64,000 bases of DNA from an uncultured Acidimicrobiales bacterium (GCA_905480195.1 CAJQPN010000016.1:1-64000), one strand, 5' to 3'. Counted from the stretch's first letter, positions 33,560 to 44,024 are shown. The notes: generated from the sequence alone by a model not told the origin. A program made the numbers and translations.

Positions 33560-33978
33560 GCGAGGTGTCGCTCGATGGGAGCGCCGTTCGGGCCGCCTAT
33601 CGAGCTCTGTGCGGAGATCGCGACCCGGCGACACCATGGCTCGCTTCAGGGATGCCTGATGCGCGTTTCGGTTCGGTCGTCAACCCAGGGGAGATCGTTC
33701 GCGGCCAACGCGACTTGATCGAATTACACAGTCTTGTCGACGTCCTGTTCGGCACTGACGCGCTTCCACGTCCGCCGATCGCCTGCGGCAAGACTCGCCA
33801 GAATCACTTCGCGATCGCCCGACCCGCGGCAGTGGTACCACTCCTCGAAGCGCTCCGGCCACACCTCGAACATCGAGGGCCGGGGTTCTGGACGTGGAAG
33901 AGCGCACGAGAGGCGTTGGCTTGGCGTCTCACCGACATCGACGGACTCACTGTGGAGGCGGTCCGGGTCGCGCCGTAA
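33556..33978 (+). CDS. Unrecognised hypothetical protein
   Basis: A 140-residue soluble protein starting at a GTG that overlaps the nitroreductase stop. It has a VDVLFGTDALPRPPIACGKT stretch in the middle (about residues 60-79) and a tryptophan-rich GFWTWKSAREALAW near the C-terminus. I do not recognise a family. Tight overlap and normal composition support it as a real gene. Confidence 0.68.
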   Translation: MSEVSLDGSAVRAAYRALCGDRDPATPWLASGMPDARFGSVVNPGEIVRGQRDLIELHSLVDVLFGTDALPRPPIACGKTRQNHFAIARPAAVVPLLEALRPHLEHRGPGFWTWKSAREALAWRLTDIDGLTVEAVRVAP

Positions 33979-34045
33979 CCGTTCGCCGTCTCTCCGCCTG
34001 TCTCATCTCGTTCTTGCGCCTGTGGTGAGTGCAACCAGCCCCGGC

Positions 34046-35350
34046 TCAGAGCCACCCCGCGACGACCGCATTTCGCCCTGCTGACTTTGCCTCGTACAGC
34101 GCAGTATCGGCCCTGACCAGTAGCTCCGAGCCGTCACTGTCTTCGCGGTCGATGAGACTCAGACCGATACTGGCAGTAACTTCGATGGCCGTCCCCTCGA
34201 AGTCTGTTGGGCGTTCCTCGAACCCGGCTCGTATCCGCTCTGCGATTGAGATCGCACCTTCGGGCGTCGTGTCGGGGAGGAGCACGAGGAACTCTTCTCC
34301 ACCAGACCTGGCAACGGCGTCGCTTGCGCGGACGCTCTCAGTAATCACGTCAGCCGCGTGGACGAGTACTGCATCGCCGGCAGCGTGGCCGTATGTATCG
34401 TTGACCACCTTGAAGTGATCGAGATCGATGGCCAGCAGGGCAGAGCAGCGATCGTCGCCGAGCGTCAGACGCTCGACTTCAGCCGAGAGCCGAGCCATGA
34501 AGCTTCGCCGATTGAGAAGCTGGGTGAGGAAGTCCGTTTCGGCCTCCTGTCGCATCTTTTGCGTCAATTCGACACCATCAGTGACATCTTCCAGGGTGGA
34601 AACGACACGATCGATCGCTCCGTCCCTCACGATCGGCGTTGCGTTCACCCGCAGCCAGACCCGCTGCTTCTTGCCAAGCCCGACTGATGCTCCGAGGACC
34701 TTGCTCTCTGAGCGTTGACCCGTCCGCAGTGTGATCAGGCCCGGATGCTCGTCGGCGTCAATTACCGACCCGTTGGTCCCGATCGCGTCGAAGAGAGGAT
34801 GCATCGCCGGCTGGGTGAGCAAATCGGTCAGCGACGTCTCGAGGAGCCGGAGAGCTGCAGGATTGGCGTCGACCACCTTGCCAAGGCGATCTCGCAGAAC
34901 GATGCCCTGGGGGGCGGCCTCAAAAACAGCGCGGAACCGGAGTTCACTGGAGGCCAAAGCTTCCTCTGTCTGCTTCCGTCTGGTGATGTCGAGCATGATT
35001 CCCGACCACGCGACCGTCCCGTCGTCGAGGTGTCGAGGTACTGCTCGGACACCAATCCAACGAAACTCGCCAACCCGGGTCTTGATCCGGTACTCGTAGT
35101 CGAGAACCGACAGGCTCTCGAAGGCCACAATGTTTGCTTGGGCGTAGCCAGGCAGATCCTCTTCGAGCATGCAGCGGTTCAGGACCATCGGATCAGCGAG
35201 CACCTCAGCAGCGCTGAATCCATAGAGCTCTTCGATCCCGTTGCTCAGGAAAGAAAATGACCACTCCCCATATCCTGAGGAGTCGATGCGATAAAGCGCT
35301 CCGGGCACTGCGTCAGCAAGATCAGCGATCAACTCGGTATCTGCACTCAT
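34046..35350 (-). CDS. PAS-PAS-GGDEF diguanylate cyclase
   Basis: The 434-residue protein has two PAS domains (about 1-120 and 130-255) and a C-terminal GGDEF domain. The active site reads RSGGEEF near residue 350 and DHFKVVNDTYGHAAGD is intact upstream, so it should make c-di-GMP from two GTP. RASD, five residues before the active site, fits the inhibitory I-site. No membrane helix is seen. ATG 35350 has GAGGA upstream; a TATTCT -10 box at 35396-35401 (minus strand) suits a short leader. An in-frame GTG at 35392 is an alternative. Confidence 0.9.
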   Translation of the reverse strand: MSADTELIADLADAVPGALYRIDSSGYGEWSFSFLSNGIEELYGFSAAEVLADPMVLNRCMLEEDLPGYAQANIVAFESLSVLDYEYRIKTRVGEFRWIGVRAVPRHLDDGTVAWSGIMLDITRRKQTEEALASSELRFRAVFEAAPQGIVLRDRLGKVVDANPAALRLLETSLTDLLTQPAMHPLFDAIGTNGSVIDADEHPGLITLRTGQRSESKVLGASVGLGKKQRVWLRVNATPIVRDGAIDRVVSTLEDVTDGVELTQKMRQEAETDFLTQLLNRRSFMARLSAEVERLTLGDDRCSALLAIDLDHFKVVNDTYGHAAGDAVLVHAADVITESVRASDAVARSGGEEFLVLLPDTTPEGAISIAERIRAGFEERPTDFEGTAIEVTASIGLSLIDREDSDGSELLVRADTALYEAKSAGRNAVVAGWL

Positions 35351-35511
35351 TGCTACATCGGTTCCTCGTCGAGCAACTGGGGTCGTGACCACTGCAGAAT
35401 AGCTGCCGCGAAGATGCTCCAGCCCGCTGCCGAACCTTGTGGCCCGGAACGCGACCCCTCGTTACGGGTTTCGAACGGGCGTTGACGGGGCTGATCCCCG
35501 TCTCGTTGTTG

Positions 35512-38500
35512 TCAGCCTCGCCGGGTTTGCTCCAATGCATTGCGAATACGCTTGACGCTGACCGGTCGGGCCGCTCCGATCGGCTGCGCGAACACGCTCA
35601 TCCGAAGCTCTTGGAGATCCCAGGCGAGCTCTTCGAGTTCTGGTGTTGTGCCGCGTTCGTCGATCAGGGCCGCATGTTCTGCCTCGACGAGGCGAACCGA
35701 TCGCATCCGATCGCGGTCCTTCGCAATGGTGTCGGGTAGTCGCTCGACGCGATAGAGCAACCCTCGCAGGTAACGCTCGACGTCGGTGAGCCGCTCGAAC
35801 CCGATCGTTGCGATGAAGCCGTCGTAGACGAGTTGGCTTTGTTGGTCTGCGATGTCGGCCACGGCAGCAGCGAGGAGGTCGTTGTCGAGGGCCGCTACGC
35901 GTTGGGTGAGTTCGGCGGATATTTCGAGAAGATTGGCCGCAGTTCGCGCAATCGTGCTCACGTGGTCGCAGAGAACGCGATTCATTTGATCGACGAGTTC
36001 GGCATAACGCTTGCCGTTCCACGCTGGGCCGCCGCACTCGACCATGACCTGGTCGAGGGCAGCGACGAGGCAGTCTTCGAACCACGCCTGCGGCCCGTCG
36101 TAAGGGCTGCGCACAATGGCGTCCTTGACTTCAGCGGTGAGCAGCGGGCGGAGCACCCGACCCAGAGCGGGGCGAGCCAGCGAGAGTAAGCGGCGGGTAC
36201 CGAGCCACATCTGATCGGCTTGTTCCTCAGTGGTGGCAAAGAGACGCACCCCGACTGTCTCGCCCTCATCGACCAGGGCCGGGTAGCTCGTGACGATCTG
36301 ACCGAGACCCTCAGTAGAGATCGTGCGAGGAATGCGGTCGAATACCCAGGTGATGGCGCCGGTGGCCTCCAACTCGTGACCACCCCTGTCGAGCAGCTTC
36401 CGTGCTTCTTCGACAAAATGGCGCTTGAGCACTTCGAGGTCGTCGTCCTCGGCCAAGGCCCCACCACCATTGTCAACAACCCGAAAGTGAGGTCGAAGGT
36501 GCGGGGCCAAGGCAGATGAATCGAAGTCCCGAGCGGTGACCCCAATTCCTCGCCGTTGTACAGCTGTCACCAGCTGATCGAGGAGGGGAGGTTCGGTGGG
36601 GAGCAGCTCGGCAAGGATCTCTGAAGCTGCCTCGGGGATCGGCATGAGCAGCCTGCGGGCTTGCCTCGGCAGCGTGCGAAGCAACTCGAGGACAAGCTCG
36701 CGGCGAAAGGACGGGATCAGCCAGGCGAATGGTGCCGGATCGACGCGGGACACGACCTGGAGAGGGATCTCGATCGTGATCCCGTCGTCAGGGGCAGCAG
36801 GATCGAATCGGTAGTCGACACGAAATGATCGATCGTCCCAGGGCCATTGCTCGGGACAGGCATCGAGGCCATCAATGTCGAATCCTTTCAGGAGCTCGTC
36901 GATGGAAAGATCGAGTGCGTCAGGCTGGCTTTGTCGATACCTCGTCCACCATCTGTCGAAGTGACGAGCCGACACCACGTTGGAAGGGAGCCGGTGATCA
37001 AATGCCGTCTCGAGGACGTGTTCGTCGATTGCGATGTCTCGGCGGAGACGCGCACCGAGCCCTTCGATCTCGGCGAGTACGTGCTCGTTGCGCGCGGCGA
37101 ATCTGTAGCGGTGCTCCCACTCGCCGAGTACGAGCGCGTGGCGGATGAAGAGGGTACGGGCCAGATCTGGGTCGACGCGCTGAAGGTTGATCTGACGGTT
37201 CGGAACCACAGGAAGGCCGTAGAGCGAGGCTCGCTCATCGCACACTGCTGCGCCACGCTCAGCGTTCCACCAGGGGTCGGAATGTTCCCAGCGAAGAAGG
37301 TGCGATGCGCTTCGCTCAAGCCACTGCGGGTTGATTGGGGCGACTGTCCGAGCTCGGAGCTGGTTGGTTTCGACCAACTCGGCTGCCATCACCCACGCCG
37401 GCGTGCGCTGCTTGAGTGCCGAGCCGCCGGCCAGGACGAAGCGGGCGCCACGCGTGCCGCGATACTGCTTCGCTTCGCTGTCGAAGAAGCCGACGTGCGC
37501 AAGCAGTCCGGAAAGGAGCGCCTGATGCACGGCATCGGGTCGCAGGATTGTCGTTGAATCGCAGTCCCAGAGCTTTCGCGATCTGGCGGAGTTGGCGATG
37601 CACTTCCTCCCACTCTCGAATTCGAAGGAAATGCAGATACTCGTCACGGCACATCTTTTTGAAACCGTTTCCGGAACGTTCGTTTCGTTCGACCTTGACG
37701 TGAGCCCACAGCAGAAGCCACGACAAAAAATCGGAAGAATCATCGGTGTACCGGGCGTGAAGTTGAGCGGCTCGCTCCGAAGCCGCTCCGCTACCGACTC
37801 CTGTTGGCCGGATTCGCGGGTCCTGGATCGACAGTCCCGCCACAATGATTGCAACTTCCGTGCAGCAGCCGTGGTCGTCGGCCTCGAGGAGCATTCGTCC
37901 TAGCTTCGGATCGATCGGGATCGAAGCAAGCTGCAGTCCCAGCGGCGTGAGCCAGCCGTCGGTACCCGCCTGGCCCGGATCGACCGCATCGAGTTCCTCG
38001 AGCAACGTGATGCCGTCGCGGATCGCCCGAGCGTCGGGAGGATCGATGAACGGGAACGACTCCGCATCACCGAGACCAAGTGAAGCCATTCGCAAGACGA
38101 CGGAGGCCAAGTTCGTCCGCTGAACCTCCGGCTCGGTGAACTCGGGGCGGTCAGAGAAGTCGGACTCGTCGAAGAGCCGGATGCAGACACCGGGACCGAG
38201 ACGGCCGCATCGACCCGCTCGCTGGTCGGCCGAGGCTTGTGAGATGTCTTCGATTGGCAGGCGCTGGACCTTGGTACGTCGGTTGAAGCGGGAGATCCGG
38301 GCAGTGCCAGTATCGATGACTGCGTGGATTCCTGGCACCGTTAGCGATGTTTCGGCAACGTTCGTCGAAAGGATGATTCGGCGTCTGTCATGGCGCTGAA
38401 AAATGCGCTGCTGTTCGGCCGGGGAGAGTTGTCCGAACAGCGGAAGGATTTCGACGTCGCCCATCGTCTTCGAGAGATGATCCTGCGTCTCGCGGATCTC

Positions 38501-39244
38501 TCGTTCGCCCGGGAGGAAGCAGAGGATGTCCCCCGGGGTCTCGCGCAACAAGATGCGGGCAGCGCGCTCGATCCCCTCGGCCACGTCGAGCGTCGGCGTC
38601 TCCGGCTTGTCGGGGTCGCCAAGCGGTTGGTAGCGAACGTCGACCGGGTAGGTCCGGCCTGAGACTTCGATGACCGGCGCGCCGCCGAAGTGATTGGAGA
38701 ACTTCTCGGTGTCGATCGTTGCCGAGGTGATGATCACCTTCAGGTCTTTACGCCGATCGACAAGACGAAGGAGATAGCCCAGCAGAAAATCGATGTTGAG
38801 CGTCCGTTCATGGGCCTCGTCGATGATGATCGTGTCGTACCGACGGAGGTCCGGGTCACGTTGCAACTCGGCCAGAAGGATGCCGTCAGTCATGGTCTTC
38901 ACGAGCGTGCGAGCGCCTACCTCGTCGGTGAAACGGACGGTGTAACCGACGAGTTCGCCAATGCTGGTGCCGACTTCCTCGGCGACGCGTGCAGCGATCG
39001 AACGTGCCGCTAGGCGGCGAGGCTGGGTGTGGCCGATCATGGCCTCGACACCGCGTCCCAGTTCGAGGCAGAACTTTGGGATCTGGGTGGACTTACCCGA
39101 TCCGGTCTCGCCTGCGATCACCACCACCTGATGGCTACGGATCGTGTCGAGTATCTCCTGGCGACGACCGGTGATCGGCAGGTCGGGCGGGTAGGTGATC
39201 TTCGGCACACTCAAGCGACGCTGCTCGACGAGATCACGATGCAT
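35512..39244 (-). pseudogene. hrpA: ATP-dependent RNA helicase HrpA, split by one frameshift
   Basis: Two overlapping minus-strand frames together make one HrpA of about 1,240 residues. The first (from ATG 39244) has the helicase core: GETGSGKST, DEAHERTLNIDFLL, ITSATIDTEKFS and the helicase-C and HA2 regions. It reads well to EEVHRQLRQIAKALGL. The second carries the rest from RPDAVHQALLSGLLAHVG to the C-terminal HrpA-specific domain and ends at 35512. The frame changes by one base between about 37535 and 37561. This is either a real inactivating mutation, a sequencing error, or recoding. HrpA resolves stalled ribosomes and acts in RNA metabolism. TACCGT ends 7 nt before the ATG. Confidence 0.85.
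37535..37561 (-). other. Position of the hrpA frameshift
   Basis: The upstream frame reads ALGLRFND and the downstream frame reads ILRPDAVHQ across this stretch. A CCC run at 37537-37539 is one possible slip site. Both frames stay open over about 500 bp, so the exact base cannot be fixed from this sequence alone. Confidence 0.75.
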
Positions 39245-39251
39245 TCCAACC

Positions 39252-39257
39252 ACGGTA
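39252..39257 (-). promoter_or_regulatory. Candidate -10 hexamer for leaderless hrpA
   Basis: On the minus strand TACCGT ends 7 nt before ATG 39244, which supports this start. Confidence 0.45.
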
Positions 39258-39386
39258 GGCAAGAAAGTACCCGGCCGGTCGTGATCTCCGCAGCCTCGAA
39301 TCCGACGCAGGGACAGCCATGAGAGCGGCTCGTGGGTGCAACATGGGAAAGCCTCTGATTGCCGCACGCGCGTGGATCCATCGGTC

Positions 39387-39392
39387 TAGGTT
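39387..39392 (+). promoter_or_regulatory. Candidate -10 hexamer for the leaderless purine operon
   Basis: TAGGTT ends 7 nt before ATG 39400, and there is no ribosome site. This is the likely promoter of purSL and the genes after it. Confidence 0.5.
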
Positions 39393-39399
39393 CCAACCA

Positions 39400-42204
39400 A
39401 TGACCGTGCGCATCGATGTCACCGCCCCCGATGACCCGCGAGGCGCCCATGTGGTGGCGAACGCCCCGCTGGTAGGGGTTACTGCGCTGACCGGGTGTCG
39501 GGTCACGCGAGTGCACCATGTGGACGGTGATGTGAGCGCCGAACAGATCGCCGCGCTGTGTGAACAGGTGCTCGTCGATCCGGTCGTCGACTCGAGCGTG
39601 GTTGGCGGTGTCACGCCCGCCGAAGGTCGAGTCGTCGAGGTTGCGTTGATGCCCGGGGCTACCGATCCAGACGCTCGAGAGCTCGAGCGGGCCGCTCGAA
39701 ACCTGGGCCTCCCCGACATTCGGGTGGTCACCGCCCGGCGTTACGATCTTCTCGGAGAACTCTCCGATGCCGATGTTGCGACCGTCACTCATCGCTTGCT
39801 CGCCAACGACACCATCGAGATTTGGACTGAAGGCGAACTACCGGCAGAGTTTGCGGGTGCGGCTGAAGCCGATGTCCGGGTCGATCTCGTCCCACTTGAG
39901 GATCTGTCGGACGACGAATTGCTGCGCCTCAGCCACGATCGGGTCTTGTCGCTCGACCTGACCGAGATGCGGGCGATCCAGGCCCATTTCGCAGCTGAGC
40001 GTCGGCACCCACGTGATGCCGAACTCGAAACGCTCGCCCAGACGTGGTCTGAGCACTGCGTACACAAGACGTTTCGGGCCAAAATCGATCTCACCCACAC
40101 GGCAGCCGACGGAACGGTCACCTACTCCCACCATGACGGCCTGCTGCAAGCTCTCAGAGCGGTCACCGACGAGCTCGATCCTCCCTGGCTTCGATCAGCA
40201 TTCGTTGACGATGCAGGAATCGTGGCCTTTGACGACGAGTTTGATATCGCTTTCAAGGTGGAGACGCACAACCATCCGTCGGCGCTTGAACCCTTTGGTG
40301 GTGCCAACACTGGAGTGGGTGGCGTGGTTCGCGATGTCATCGGAGTTTCGGCTCGGCCGATCGCGTGCACCGACGTACTTTGTTTCGGGCCGGCAGATCT
40401 GCCCGACGCTCGACTACCGGCGGGCGTGTTACATCCTCGTCGGATCCGAGACGGTGTCGTTGGTGGCATCGGCGACTACGGGAACAAGCTCGGACTTCCT
40501 ACGGTAAACGGAGCGGTGCTCTACGACGACGGCTATACGGCCAATCCCCTCGTGTACTGCGGGGCGCTGGGAATTCTGCCGCATGGTTCGCACCCGACCG
40601 AACCACAAGTCGGCGACCGAGTGGTCTCCCTCGGCGGTCGCGTGGGACGCGATGGCATCCATGGTGCGACGTTTTCCTCGGCAGGAATGGACGCGTCCAC
40701 GGTCGACCATGTTGGGTCCGCCGTGCAGATCGGTGACCCGATCACGGAGAAAGGCCTGATCGAAGTCATCGAGCGGGCCCGAGATGCCCGGCTCTACCAC
40801 GCCATCACCGATTGTGGTGCCGGTGGCTTCTCGTCGTCGATCGGCGAGATGGGGGAGGACCTCGGGGTCGAGGTCGACCTGTCGGTCGTGCCACTGAAGT
40901 ACCCCGGTTTGCAGCCGTGGGAGATCTGGCTGAGCGAGGCTCAGGAGCGCATCGTGATCGCAGTGCCCTCGGCGAAGCTCGGCGAGCTCGAAGCGTTGTG
41001 CGATGCCTGGGACGTCGAGGTCACCGACCTCGGTACCTTCACCGACACGAAACGACTGGTGGTTCGCTACGGCGCCACCCCCGTGGTCGACCTTCCGATG
41101 GGCTTTCTGCACGAGGGGATCCCTCGACGTGAGATGCAGGCGGTGTGGGTGGATTCGCCACCCAAAGAAATCGTGCCGCCTGCGATCGATGCGTCTCACA
41201 TCCTCCGCCTCCTCGCCCATCCGAACGTGGCGTCGAAGGAGGACATCGTTCGGCGCTACGACCACGAGGTGCGGGGCGGCACGGTGGTGCGTCCATATGT
41301 AGGGCCCGAAGCGGACGGGCCGGCTGATGCCGCCGTCCTGAAGCCACTGGGAACCAGCGGGACGAAGGCGGTCGTCCTCAGCAACGGCATCTGCCCGGCT
41401 GTCGGACGCCACGATCCGTTCGCAATGGCGCTGCTTGCGATGGACGAGGCCGTTCGCAATTTGGTTGCGGTTGGAGGCGACCCCGACCAGGTCGCGGTAC
41501 TCGACAACTTCTGCTGGGGCGACCCCACGAAATCTGATCGGCTCGGTTCGCTGGTCCGGGCCGTTCAGGGGTGCACCGAAGGCGCCCGTCGCTATGGGAT
41601 GCCCTTCATTTCTGGCAAGGACAGCCTGTTCAACGAATTCGACGGCGAAGCGATACCAGGCACCCTGCTCATCTCGGCGCTCGGCCTCGTACCGGATCTT
41701 CATTGTGCGATCGATTCAGCAGGCATGGCGGTCGGTGACGACATCTGGTTCGTGGGGCGGCACCAGGCGGCACTGGGTGGCTCGTTGGCATCCGAAGAGT
41801 TCGGCCTGGGGGCCACGGACGTCCCCGAACCGCTCGTCGATCCGCTACCGCGGTATCGGGCGGTCCACGCAGCGATCGCATCGGACCTCGTTACAGCCGC
41901 CCACGACTGCTCCGACGGTGGCCTTGCGGTGGCGTTGAGCGAGATGGCGATCGCCGCGCGACAGGGAGTCGCTATCGAGGTGCCAACCGACGGGGTCGAC
42001 GCAGCGACGGCGCTGATCAACGAAGCGCCTGGCCGCTTACTGCTCTCGGCGAGGGCAGCAGATCGCGAGGCGGTGTCGGCGATTCTTGGTGAGCACGGTC
42101 GCCGGATTGGTGCGGTGACCGGCGATGGGTTCGTCAGCCTCGGAGCGGTCGTCGTGCTACTCGACGATGCAGTTCTTGCCTTCACCAAGGGCGTTGTCTC
42201 ATGA
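39400..42204 (+). CDS. purL: FGAM synthase PurSL (PurL with fused PurS-like N-terminus)
   Basis: The 934-residue ATPase part of phosphoribosylformylglycinamidine synthase. The core has TWSEHCVHKTFRAKI, HNHPSALEPFGGANTGVGG near residue 290, DCGAGGFSSSIGEMGEDLG and DCSDGGLAVALSEMA near 835. It is longer than the usual ~740-residue PurL; the first ~190 residues hold a PurS-like region, and no separate purS is found. No glutaminase domain is present, and purQ follows. ATG 39400 is favoured over an upstream ATG at 39343 by the TAGGTT box. It ends in a 4-nt overlap with purQ. Confidence 0.92.
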   Translation: MTVRIDVTAPDDPRGAHVVANAPLVGVTALTGCRVTRVHHVDGDVSAEQIAALCEQVLVDPVVDSSVVGGVTPAEGRVVEVALMPGATDPDARELERAARNLGLPDIRVVTARRYDLLGELSDADVATVTHRLLANDTIEIWTEGELPAEFAGAAEADVRVDLVPLEDLSDDELLRLSHDRVLSLDLTEMRAIQAHFAAERRHPRDAELETLAQTWSEHCVHKTFRAKIDLTHTAADGTVTYSHHDGLLQALRAVTDELDPPWLRSAFVDDAGIVAFDDEFDIAFKVETHNHPSALEPFGGANTGVGGVVRDVIGVSARPIACTDVLCFGPADLPDARLPAGVLHPRRIRDGVVGGIGDYGNKLGLPTVNGAVLYDDGYTANPLVYCGALGILPHGSHPTEPQVGDRVVSLGGRVGRDGIHGATFSSAGMDASTVDHVGSAVQIGDPITEKGLIEVIERARDARLYHAITDCGAGGFSSSIGEMGEDLGVEVDLSVVPLKYPGLQPWEIWLSEAQERIVIAVPSAKLGELEALCDAWDVEVTDLGTFTDTKRLVVRYGATPVVDLPMGFLHEGIPRREMQAVWVDSPPKEIVPPAIDASHILRLLAHPNVASKEDIVRRYDHEVRGGTVVRPYVGPEADGPADAAVLKPLGTSGTKAVVLSNGICPAVGRHDPFAMALLAMDEAVRNLVAVGGDPDQVAVLDNFCWGDPTKSDRLGSLVRAVQGCTEGARRYGMPFISGKDSLFNEFDGEAIPGTLLISALGLVPDLHCAIDSAGMAVGDDIWFVGRHQAALGGSLASEEFGLGATDVPEPLVDPLPRYRAVHAAIASDLVTAAHDCSDGGLAVALSEMAIAARQGVAIEVPTDGVDAATALINEAPGRLLLSARAADREAVSAILGEHGRRIGAVTGDGFVSLGAVVVLLDDAVLAFTKGVVS

Positions 42205-42989
42205 GTCGGCCGCCTGTTCTGATTCCGCACGCCTCTGGCACGAACCGTGACGACGAGGCCGCCCAAGCGATCCGTCTCGCAGGGGGTGAGCCGACTATCG
42301 CCCACGTCAACGAGTTGCGAAGTGGCACAGTGCGGATCGCCGACTACGCCGCCATCCTTTTACCGGGGGGCTTCAGTTATGGCGATGCACTGGGTGCCGG
42401 TGGACGTCTCGCGCTCGAACTACGCACCTGGTTTGCCGAGGAACTTGCCACTGCAGCCTCAGCCGGCAAGCCGATGCTCGGTATCTGCAACGGCTTTCAG
42501 GTGCTGGTGAAGGCAGGGCTGCTTCCTGGCCCGATGGGAGAAACACGTTCGGTCACACTTACCGAGAACGCCGAGGGGCGCTTTGAGTGCCGGTGGGTCA
42601 CGCTGAGCGTCGAACCAGCGTGCCGGAGTGGCTGGCTCGGTGCGATCGCCGGCACAACGATGCGGTGTCCAATAGCGCACGGTGAGGGCCGCCTTGCTGT
42701 GGCTGATGGAGCGAGTGCCGAGCGGCTCGAGAATGGTCTGGTGGCGTTCCGGTATTTGGCCGACGGAGCTCGACCAACCTCGCGCAAACCGGTCGCTGCT
42801 GCCGGTGCCTACCCAGCCAACCCAAACGGTTCGGTCAACGACATCGCCGGGATCTGCGACGAGGGAGGCACGATCGTCGGATTGATGCCCCACCCCGAGG
42901 ACCATGTCCTCGACTGGCAGCGACCCTCCGGTCCCGAGGGAGGATTGGGGCTACCCCTGTTTGAGGCCTTCGTCGCAGGCGCCCGATGA
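42201..42989 (+). CDS. purQ: FGAM synthase glutaminase subunit PurQ
   Basis: The 262-residue class I glutamine amidotransferase supplies ammonia to PurSL. The nucleophile cysteine is in LGICNGFQVLVKAG near residue 96, with LLPGGFSYGD before it; the His-Glu pair is in LMPHPEDHVLDW near 231. Start and stop overlap the neighbouring genes, in line with equal subunit synthesis. Confidence 0.95.
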   Translation: MSRPPVLIPHASGTNRDDEAAQAIRLAGGEPTIAHVNELRSGTVRIADYAAILLPGGFSYGDALGAGGRLALELRTWFAEELATAASAGKPMLGICNGFQVLVKAGLLPGPMGETRSVTLTENAEGRFECRWVTLSVEPACRSGWLGAIAGTTMRCPIAHGEGRLAVADGASAERLENGLVAFRYLADGARPTSRKPVAAAGAYPANPNGSVNDIAGICDEGGTIVGLMPHPEDHVLDWQRPSGPEGGLGLPLFEAFVAGAR

Positions 42990-43963
42990 GTCTCGATCTG
43001 GGTCCGGCTCTGACTCACCCGTTCACCGGGATCGATGCCGCGGCTGTTGCGACGCTCGGCCCGCTCACGACCGGGAAGGTGCGAGACATCGTCGATCTTG
43101 GTGACACGATCGCTTTGATTGCGACCGACCGGCTGTCTGCCTTCGATCATGTCCTCGGTACCGTGCCGTATCGAGGACAGGTTCTCAACGAGTTGGCAGT
43201 GTGGTGGTTCGACCAGATTGCCGACCTCGTGCCATCGCACGTGCTCGGCATGCCTGACGAGAATGTGACGATCGGCAAAAAGTGCACGACGCTGCCGGTG
43301 GAGGTCGTCGTTCGTGGCCAGTTGTCCGGTTCCACATCAACGTCACTTTGGACGTCGTATGCGGCGGGGGAGCGGACGATCTACGGGATCGACTTCCCAG
43401 AGGGCATGTCGAAGAATGATCCACTCCCTGAGGCCATCATCACGCCCACCACCAAGGCCGAGCGCGGCGGTCATGACGAACCGATCACCGAGTCGGACAT
43501 CGTGGCCAACGCGCTCGTCGACGGAGATCTTTGGGAGCAGGTACGTTCGGTGGCGCTGGCTGTTTTTGAACGAGGTCGTCGGGTTGCAGCGGAGGCTGGC
43601 CTCGTACTCGTCGACACCAAATACGAGTTCGGCCTCGATGCAGACGGCGTGCTCACGATCATCGACGAAGTGCACACTCCAGACTCCTCGCGCTTTTGGC
43701 GGGCATCGACCGTCGACGATCGGCGTGCTGTCGGTGAAGAGCCCGAGAACCTCGACAAGGAGTATGTGAGGCTCGCGTACGTGCGTGCCGGCTTCGATCC
43801 TGAGTCAGGGGCTGACCCGTGGCCGCTGCCCGAGCAACTGGCACGAGAGGCTGCTGGGGTCTACCAGGAGACGTTCGCAGCGCTGACCGGTCATCTGTTC
43901 GAGCCCGGTGCGTACCCTGCTGCCGAGCGGGTGATCGCAGCGCTCCATTCGTTTACTCATTGA
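42986..43963 (+). CDS. purC: SAICAR synthetase PurC
   Basis: The 325-residue enzyme joins aspartate to CAIR with ATP. Signatures are GKVRDIVDLGDTIALIATDRLSAFD near residue 29, VEVVVRGQLSGS near 105 and LVDTKYEFGLDADG near 210, with the C-terminal DSSRFWRAS. It is slightly longer than short bacterial PurC (~240) and resembles the longer form. It overlaps purQ by 4 nt. A 93-nt gap with a hairpin follows before purE. Confidence 0.95.
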   Translation: MSLDLGPALTHPFTGIDAAAVATLGPLTTGKVRDIVDLGDTIALIATDRLSAFDHVLGTVPYRGQVLNELAVWWFDQIADLVPSHVLGMPDENVTIGKKCTTLPVEVVVRGQLSGSTSTSLWTSYAAGERTIYGIDFPEGMSKNDPLPEAIITPTTKAERGGHDEPITESDIVANALVDGDLWEQVRSVALAVFERGRRVAAEAGLVLVDTKYEFGLDADGVLTIIDEVHTPDSSRFWRASTVDDRRAVGEEPENLDKEYVRLAYVRAGFDPESGADPWPLPEQLAREAAGVYQETFAALTGHLFEPGAYPAAERVIAALHSFTH

Positions 43964-43981
43964 GCTCAAAATCGGCGCAAC

Positions 43982-44024
43982 TTTGTATCCAACGCGCGCC
44001 TCCCCGGCTGCGCGAGGATGCAAA
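43982..44024 (+). repeat. Imperfect stem-loop upstream of purE
   Basis: TTTGTATCC (43982-43990) pairs with GGATGCAAA (44016-44024) at 8 of 9 positions, with an inner CGCGC/GCGCG stem (43993-43997 and 44010-44014). No U-tract follows. It may be an operator or leader structure in the middle of the purine operon. Confidence 0.4.

Noticed and set aside
36847-37557. 236-codon plus-strand frame inside hrpA
   Set aside because: It lies opposite HrpA coding sequence, and HrpA similarity continues on the minus strand through it.
40429-41703. 424-codon minus-strand frame inside purSL
   Set aside because: Shadow of a well-supported gene; no recognisable motif.
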